Below, one piece after another: positions 59,001 through 64,000 of a DNA stretch of 64,000 nucleotides. Made by a program: the position numbers and the translations under genes. Every line of letters starts with the position of its first letter. The stretch's first letter is position 1. The stretch spans positions 619,186-683,185 of the forward strand of contig JBBHKE010000893.1 in assembly GCA_037447655.1 (NCBI GenBank), written 5' to 3'. Origin of the DNA: Zygnema cylindricum (Eukaryota > Streptophyta > Zygnematophyceae > Zygnematales > Zygnemataceae). The notes below the pieces were generated by a model that had not been told where the DNA came from, made no database searches, and saw nothing but the letters and a program-made list of their open reading frames with translations.

Positions 59001-59998
59001 TAAATAATTCACTAAAAACGATGGAATTGACTACGAAGAGACATTTGCCCCTTGTCGTGAGGTTTCGCTTTGTCCGCATACTTCTCTTTTTGGCGACAAC
59101 AAAAGATATGGAAGTACATCAAATGGACATCAACACAGCCTTCCTACATGGAGAGTTCGAAGAGGAGATTTTTATGAGGCAGTCCGAAGGATTTGTGGAG
59201 CAAGGTGAGGAGAGCAAGGTATGCCAACTGATCAAATCTTTATATGGGCTAAAACATGCGCCCCGACAATGGAATAAGAAGCTCGATGAGTTTTTTACGA
59301 GTTTGGGATATATTCAGATGAGCTCAGATCACTCAATTTATTTGTTTGAAGATGAGGAAAGAATTATGGTCAAAGCAATTTATATTGATGATTTGCTTAA
59401 GATAAATAAGTTGAAATATGATTTAATAGGATGATTTGAGATGAGGGATATGGGAGAAGCAAGGTGTATTTTGGGAAGTCAGGTAGAGATGGACAGAGAT
59501 AGAAAGATAATCAGATTAACTCAAAAAAAGGCCATTGGAAACATGTTCGTAAGATTCCAAATGGATAAGGCTAATAGTTGTATGTATTCCGTCTAGGTAT
59601 GTATTGTATATGGGTGATGGGGCTTGCTGTTAGAGCAACAAGAAAAAAAATGTCATTGCTCAGTCCACCATAGGGCTCAGTACATGGCCTCTTGCTCTGC
59701 TATAAAAGATTTAATGTGGGTGAAGTCCTTGCTTAATGAGCTTGGTCAACTTAAGAGTGGTGTCCAGAAAGTGTTTTGTGATAATCACGCAGCCATGGCC
59801 ATTTCTGCAAATCCTAAACACCACTTTAAAGCCAAACATATGGATATTAGACTTAGCTTTGTTAAGGAGAATGTAGAAGACAATATAGTCAGTTTAGAGT
59901 ATAGACCAGATAGTGAAATGGTAGCAGATAGGATGACCAAACTTGTGCCTTCCTCCAAACTAATTTTCTTTAAAAAGAAGTGTGGTCTTAAATTGAAG
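56090..59998 (+). pseudogene. Copia element 4 gag-pol remnant, no right LTR
   Basis: Gag lies in several frames at 56,123-56,990; the zinc knuckle CHFCKKPRHYMAGC is kept (about 56,944-56,985). The protease zone is at 57,050-57,240 and the pre-integrase zone at about 57,550-57,730. The integrase core is at 57,758-58,126 (VTSDSGGEYTSNRFEDFL), with C-terminal part and linker at 58,098-58,391. Reverse transcriptase is at 58,895-59,434 with a YIDD box (59,381-59,392). About 370 bp between RT and RNase H is deleted near 59,580. RNase H is at 59,624-59,998 with KHHFKAKHMDIRLSF. The sequence ends in the KKCGLKLK tail and changes at once to virus-like DNA; polypurine tract and right LTR are absent. 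Confidence 0.85.
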
Positions 59999-61151
59999 AG
60001 CAACTGCCCCACCATAGCCCTGCACATACGAACTCATGCCCTCACTTGACCAGTCTAGCACGTTGCCCTTGGATACAGCATGGGAAGCTATAATGCCTGA
60101 GACCATCGTACCACTTATGAATCTGGCAGCATAAGCAAGTGGAGCTCTCATTGTCCCTACATCAGTGCATATATCACTGAGGCAGTTGGTCATGTGCATT
60201 ACGCGCATATGCAACCAGGCATCGTGAACATTGTAGACCATGACCTCTATCAGATCACACTCTGAGTTAGGAGTTATTGCCATACATGGGCTTGGCAACT
60301 TGCCTGATATGCCTAGCTGTGATGCTAGACTTGCAAGAGATGTACCCTTCCATTCATGCCTATGCAGCTTGTCGAGATAATGGTAACTATCCACAACTGT
60401 AAGATCTCTCACATCAATTGTTATGCCAGTGCGTCTTGCGCCTAGATTGATACTGGCAAGAGGCTCCACAGTCTGGCAGGGCAATGGGCTGCAAGATGGG
60501 GTATGACAAATGAGTAGCCATTGTGTATGGACAAGAAGTCCAGGTCCAGGCAGAAGAGTACATCAAACAGCCATGCCACACATGACTCTGAGTTGTCCAC
60601 TCTTGCACATGCAGATTGCCCATCACCAGTTGACCTATGTCCTGGACGGACCCTACTGTATGGCAAAAGTATGTATCCCCCCAGTCAGTTTTGATGGCCA
60701 CGCTGATGATTGGGTCTGTAGGCAAAGGCCATCCATGACCTCTCCTATGAGTTGAGACCTGAATGTCAAGACCCCCTGTCCTCATGCATGCAGGTATGTC
60801 AAAGGCCTGTTGGACTCCAACTGTCGGATTTGCAAATGGACCTATTACGCATATTGCAGCGTGCCTTACCACAGTTAGCCTACCACTCGTGCCTCTCGAG
60901 ACTGATATGTGCGATCCAGGCCTAGCAACACTGCACGTGATCAGAGGTGTGAGCCTGGGCCTCATGGCTGAATTAGAAGGTACCATTACAGTGGCCCACA
61001 GTCTTTATCCATCCTTCACCAGTTTGACGTCAACAAGTGCATGGTCTTGGCTAGCGGGATCAGACACTGATGGTCCTGTCCATATGGGAGTCCAACCTTG
61101 TGTAACCAAATCAGAGTATCTCACCAGGTCGTCTATGCTGAAAGTGAAAAC
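59999..61151 (-). pseudogene. Family B DNA polymerase, N-terminal and exonuclease region (virus-like)
   Basis: Family B polymerases copy viral or nuclear DNA and carry a 3'-5' exonuclease before the polymerase palm. The frame opens at 61,151 and has a TAA at 61,005-61,007. It then gives TDPIISVAIKTDWG, the block following the Exo I motif, which here reads LDIQV (usual D-I-E). A frameshift near 60,600 leads to DFLSIHNGYSFVIPHLA (Exo II; Val where the catalytic Asp is expected). Another shift near 60,480 leads to 60,484-59,999 with YNVHDAWLHM (Exo III Y...D, intact) and RAPLAYAARFISGTMVSG. Homology stops at a GGAV block just before palm motif A, at the Copia junction. The family assignment is fairly sure; the viral group is not identified. 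Confidence 0.75.
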
Positions 61152-61240
61152 TCAACTAGTTGTGTGCGTACTCATCTTGCAATGGATACTTGACCTCTTC
61201 GCATTTGACCTCAGACAACATCCAGTAGATCTGTACCACC
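61152..61240. promoter_or_regulatory. Putative divergent promoter between polymerase and helicase genes
   Basis: Only about 90 bp separate the open frame of the minus-strand polymerase (61,151) from the plus-strand helicase ATG (61,241, context CCACCATGTC). If the polymerase started here, both genes would have shared this short region. No TATA motif is obvious, so the call is by position only. Confidence 0.3.
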
Positions 61241-62365
61241 ATGTCTGAACCACATGAGAACAGACACTTGACGGCGAAACATGCTGAACAAAATGGCACT
61301 GAACTCCAACTTGTGCCATACAGACCTGTGCGTGACAACAGCAGTACGGCCCTAGACCCGTACACTCATGAGGGAGGCGTATCCAGTCCTAGTAAGCCAC
61401 CCAAGACAGTGCTTTCAAGAGGGCTTAATGCAAGACTTGATAACTTCCCAAGGTCAGGCATACTTGGCGACAGGATGGGAGAGAAGTATGCAAAGATACT
61501 CAGGGAAGTATGTACGTCAAGGAGGGCAGTAGTGTCAACACAATTAGTACTATACTTTGTGGACTCGATGGGCTTCTAGGTCCCTCTGCGTAGTGCAATG
61601 GGTACACGTGCAGTGGCAGATCTACCAGGCATGGAGCTTACAACTGTGAACTACGCGAGTGCATGCAAGCCCTACATTGAGTTCATTGAGAGATACGCAC
61701 ACAGATATGAGGACATCCCTTGCAGTGTGTGTTTCGACACATACAGAATGGTTCCGACTGTGGGACAAGAACATGACAGCAAAGTCGAAGCCCCGATGCC
61801 TGGCACGTCCACGTTGAGCAAGTACGTCAAGTTCACATTGTCTAGGCCAATCACTAAGCCCGTGTCTAGTACGAGCATAAGGTCAAGCATGTTAGTGACG
61901 TGCCCCTTAGCTACACAATACCTGCCGTACTCATGGACTAAACTGGAGACGTCTCGTGCTGAAATGGTGCTAACACGTGTATTGTCCGAGCAGAGGATGA
62001 GAACAGTGCTTTGGATCATAGGCAATGGACTAGTAGACCCAATCAACAGGCCGCGCATGCTGTACTTCTACGGTCCACAAGGAGGTGAAGGCAAGAGCGC
62101 CACGATCAACACAATCATGAGGAATTTGCTAGGATGCTCATGTCCACTTGCAAATGATTATCCAAGATCAGGGCCTAAGACTATGCCTGATGATGAGAAG
62201 GCTAAGCTAGTACGCATGAGATTTGGAAGCTATGGGGATGTGTCAATACCCAAGGGCTGGGTGAACGCACGCTTCTGGAAGACAATATGCGGAGGCGATA
62301 GGGCAAGAATGGGATCAGGCTCAAGAAGATTTGACTTCACTTTGCTACTGGCAAGCAATGACTTG
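61241..62365 (+). pseudogene. D5-like superfamily 3 helicase/primase, 5' part (virus-like)
   Basis: D5-type helicases unwind replication forks in large DNA viruses. The frame starts at ATG 61,241 (CCACCATG). A single in-frame TAG (61,577-61,579) splits it; the same frame continues, with the next ATG at 61,598. Walker A reads GPQGGEGKSA (62,072-62,101). The region after it (KLVRMRFGSYGDVSIPKG, then CGGD) corresponds to the Walker B and GGD blocks. LLLASND (62,342-62,362) is motif C, the sensor Asn. The frame is lost directly after SND where the R1 repeat enters at 62,364. Codon use and GC (about 48% in one line counted) differ from the AT-rich flanks. Confidence 0.8.
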
Positions 62366-62413
62366 TGGTGTTGGTTTTTGGAAACCTTTAGTCCTCTCTA
62401 TATCACATTGCTA

Positions 62414-62512
62414 TGCTGCCATGCTGTGCTAATCACACCGCAGCCATAGCAGCGTATATGAAAAAGATATTGTGCTGCCATGCTGCGCTGGTCACATCGC
62501 AGTCATAGCAGC
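62414..62512. repeat. Duplicated 40-bp imperfect palindrome
   Basis: TGCTGCCATGCTGTGCTAAT...CAGCCATAGCAGC occurs at 62,414-62,453 and again, slightly changed, at 62,473-62,512. Each unit can fold on itself (GCTGC.ATG / CAT.GCAGC). Confidence 0.85.
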
Positions 62513-62886
62513 TTGTGTACTATGTACTAAGTGTATTGGAACGTACGGAATCGAAATTCAAGTGACGAGAATAAACATAGACGAAAAGTACGGTTTGCGT
62601 AAAGGGAAATGGACGGCGGTACATTTCAGATACACGTGTCACTCCGTGAGGAAGTGAAGATTGGTTTTTCCCGATGGAAAAGTACAGTTTCATTTTTGGG
62701 GACCGGATTTACACGTGGAGGTTCATCTTCGGTGATGAAAGAATACGTGGAAGGCGAACGGAGTCCGCCGTCATTTTGGAAGAGAAATATCGACAGTGCT
62801 GTCATTGTATGTTGGCCGTACGAAACATAATGCGGGGGTCAATATGTGATGGATTGGACTCCACCGGAGCTACGGACAGCAGCGCC

Positions 62887-63014
62887 GTCAGTTTGGTCAA
62901 TTTGGTGAGGGACGCGAAATCGCGTTCATCACATGTTATTTATCATGGACGTCAGTTTGGTCAATTTGGTGAGGGACGCGAAATCACGTTCATCACATGT
63001 TATTTATCATGGAC
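62887..63014. repeat. 64-bp tandem duplication
   Basis: The unit GTCAGTTTGGTCAATTTGGT...TTATTTATCATGGAC is present twice (62,887-62,950 and 62,951-63,014) with one difference seen (CGCG/CACG). R1 copy A has only one unit. Confidence 0.95.
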
Positions 63015-63685
63015 GGTCCAGATTCATGTGACAAAATTCGTAAGGTTTGTAAATAGTTACAACAATGTTTTTGTCCTATTTGCATTAATTATTAGTGTAG
63101 ATTTATTCATTCTGACATATCTCGAAGTATTCGGATATACTCACATTAATACAAGTAGTTGATTTATTACGTACGGCTGGTATGCCTCCGTACATACAGT
63201 AGTAAGCTCTAGTGTATATTTGTAGGACTTAGTCATTTTTCAGGTTTAGGAACCTTTTGGACAGAAATTGTTTCTGCTCCTTTTTTTTGGGAATTTCATC
63301 TGAGAATTTCTCTCAGTTTTATTGGCAGAATTATCTGAAATTTTGCATGTGTGTTTCTCCTTGTGTGGGCAATATTGTGGCAAATTTTCAGACCTATTGC
63401 ATGTCTGATTTGCTTGGGGCTTCATTGTGAAAATGGTCATATTTATCAAAGTTCTGGCAAGCTATTCTTTTGCAACTTTGACTGAGTGTTGTGATTATTC
63501 GGTTTGGTATTATTATATGAAATTTGTTGGGAATACGAAGTTGACTAGGAAATATCTGGTTAAGTAGTTTCAGCTTGGTTTGGTTATTCTTTAGAATTCT
63601 GAGTGGAATCAAAGGAGGCTGTTTTGGGGTAGTCTGTGGTGCTAACTAGGGTACATTCATGGCTGAAAAGGGCTATGAACAACAG

Positions 63686-64000
63686 TATCCTCATCCTAGT
63701 CAACTCAAGAGGTGGCTTACCAGGCTCACTGTTATGATACCACTGAGCAAGCCCGCAGATGGTTTTCCAACACTTGAGACGCACTTCACTGAGGGAGACA
63801 TCATGCGGTTCTTTTGCAAATGTCTGTGGACTAGGCTGACATATCCTGAGATGCCTGTGCACATGGAGTCTGTGTTGTTGACCATCTTTGGCAGACAAGC
63901 AGGTGTGGCAACACGGGGCATACAGTTTGATGCATTAGCCAGTTTCGCCAGGTGCTTTGCTGCAACGGTATCGGTCTCAATTGCAGGGTTAATCGACATG
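63686..64000 (+). pseudogene. D5-like helicase, 3' continuation, runs off the window
   Basis: Immediately after the R1 repeat an open frame resumes and stays open to the last base. It reads YPHPSQLKRWLTRLTVMIPL, then a block with ETHFTEGDIMRFFCKCLW and ESVLLTIFGR. In D5 helicases the segment after motif C has the form 'p..d..l.rRl.viPf', so LKRWLTRLTVMIPL is the expected next piece. It has the same GC-rich codon style as 61,241-62,365. It is annotated as broken because the upstream part is separated by the insertion; the true end is outside the window. Confidence 0.7.

Larger units (their letters stand above)
62364..63684 (+). mobile_element. R1 repeat copy B, inserted in the helicase gene
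   Basis: It begins TGTGGTGTTGGTTTTTGG and ends AGGGCTATGAACAACA. The 3' 700 bp is the reverse complement of 41,367-42,060. The TG...CA ends and length (about 1.3 kb) fit a solo LTR, but no target-site duplication was found. It contains two internal duplications (62,414-62,512 and 62,887-63,014). The open frames inside it are not conserved with copy A. Confidence 0.6.

Noticed and set aside
60763-61248. 161-residue plus-strand open frame
   Set aside because: It lies entirely antisense to the polymerase relic, which has recognisable exonuclease motifs; the plus-strand translation has no domain signal.

Overview
The window looks like nuclear DNA of a streptophyte (land plant or charophyte alga). 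The evidence is one complete, 12-exon, plant-type COG1 gene with canonical GT-AG introns. The rest is almost entirely transposon-derived: miniature inverted-repeat elements, a hAT transposase relic and decayed Copia-type LTR retrotransposons. No prokaryotic gene organisation is visible. The streptophyte assignment rests on my reading of the COG1 protein; the species cannot be named.

Layout. (1) 1-2,756: three short inverted-repeat elements sharing ends that start TACACCG sit head to tail with only the trinucleotide CAG between them; the first carries a second element family (called MITE2 here). (2) 4,213-17,030, minus strand: COG1, a Golgi tethering-complex subunit, rebuilt from 12 exons into an uninterrupted 1,060-residue reading frame. 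Its introns hold four TACACCG-family elements, a telomere-like CCCTAAAAAA array and degenerate minisatellites. (3) 17,700-29,500: nested inverted-repeat elements, three MITE2 copies, a nearly identical 1.1-kb duplication (20,022-21,159 and 25,058-26,194), and a broken hAT transposase (26,607-27,567). (4) 31,977-60,000: Copia LTRs and four defective Copia interiors. Three interiors share LTRs in an LTR-interior-LTR-interior-LTR-interior-LTR chain; two further LTRs lie inverted, and a fourth element ends abruptly without a right LTR. (5) 60,000-64,000: a virus-like island of visibly higher GC. It has a family B DNA polymerase exonuclease region on the minus strand and, divergent from it, a D5-like superfamily 3 helicase on the plus strand that runs off the window. 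Both are broken.

COG1 is the only gene here that I believe is functional. The Copia elements all carry stops, frameshifts, deletions or altered catalytic motifs. The most notable content is the endogenous viral remnant with its divergent polymerase/helicase pair. Next are the nested palindromic element at 17.7-20.8 kb and the duplication that begins inside a MITE2 copy. All percentages or identities given are eye estimates; no alignment was run.
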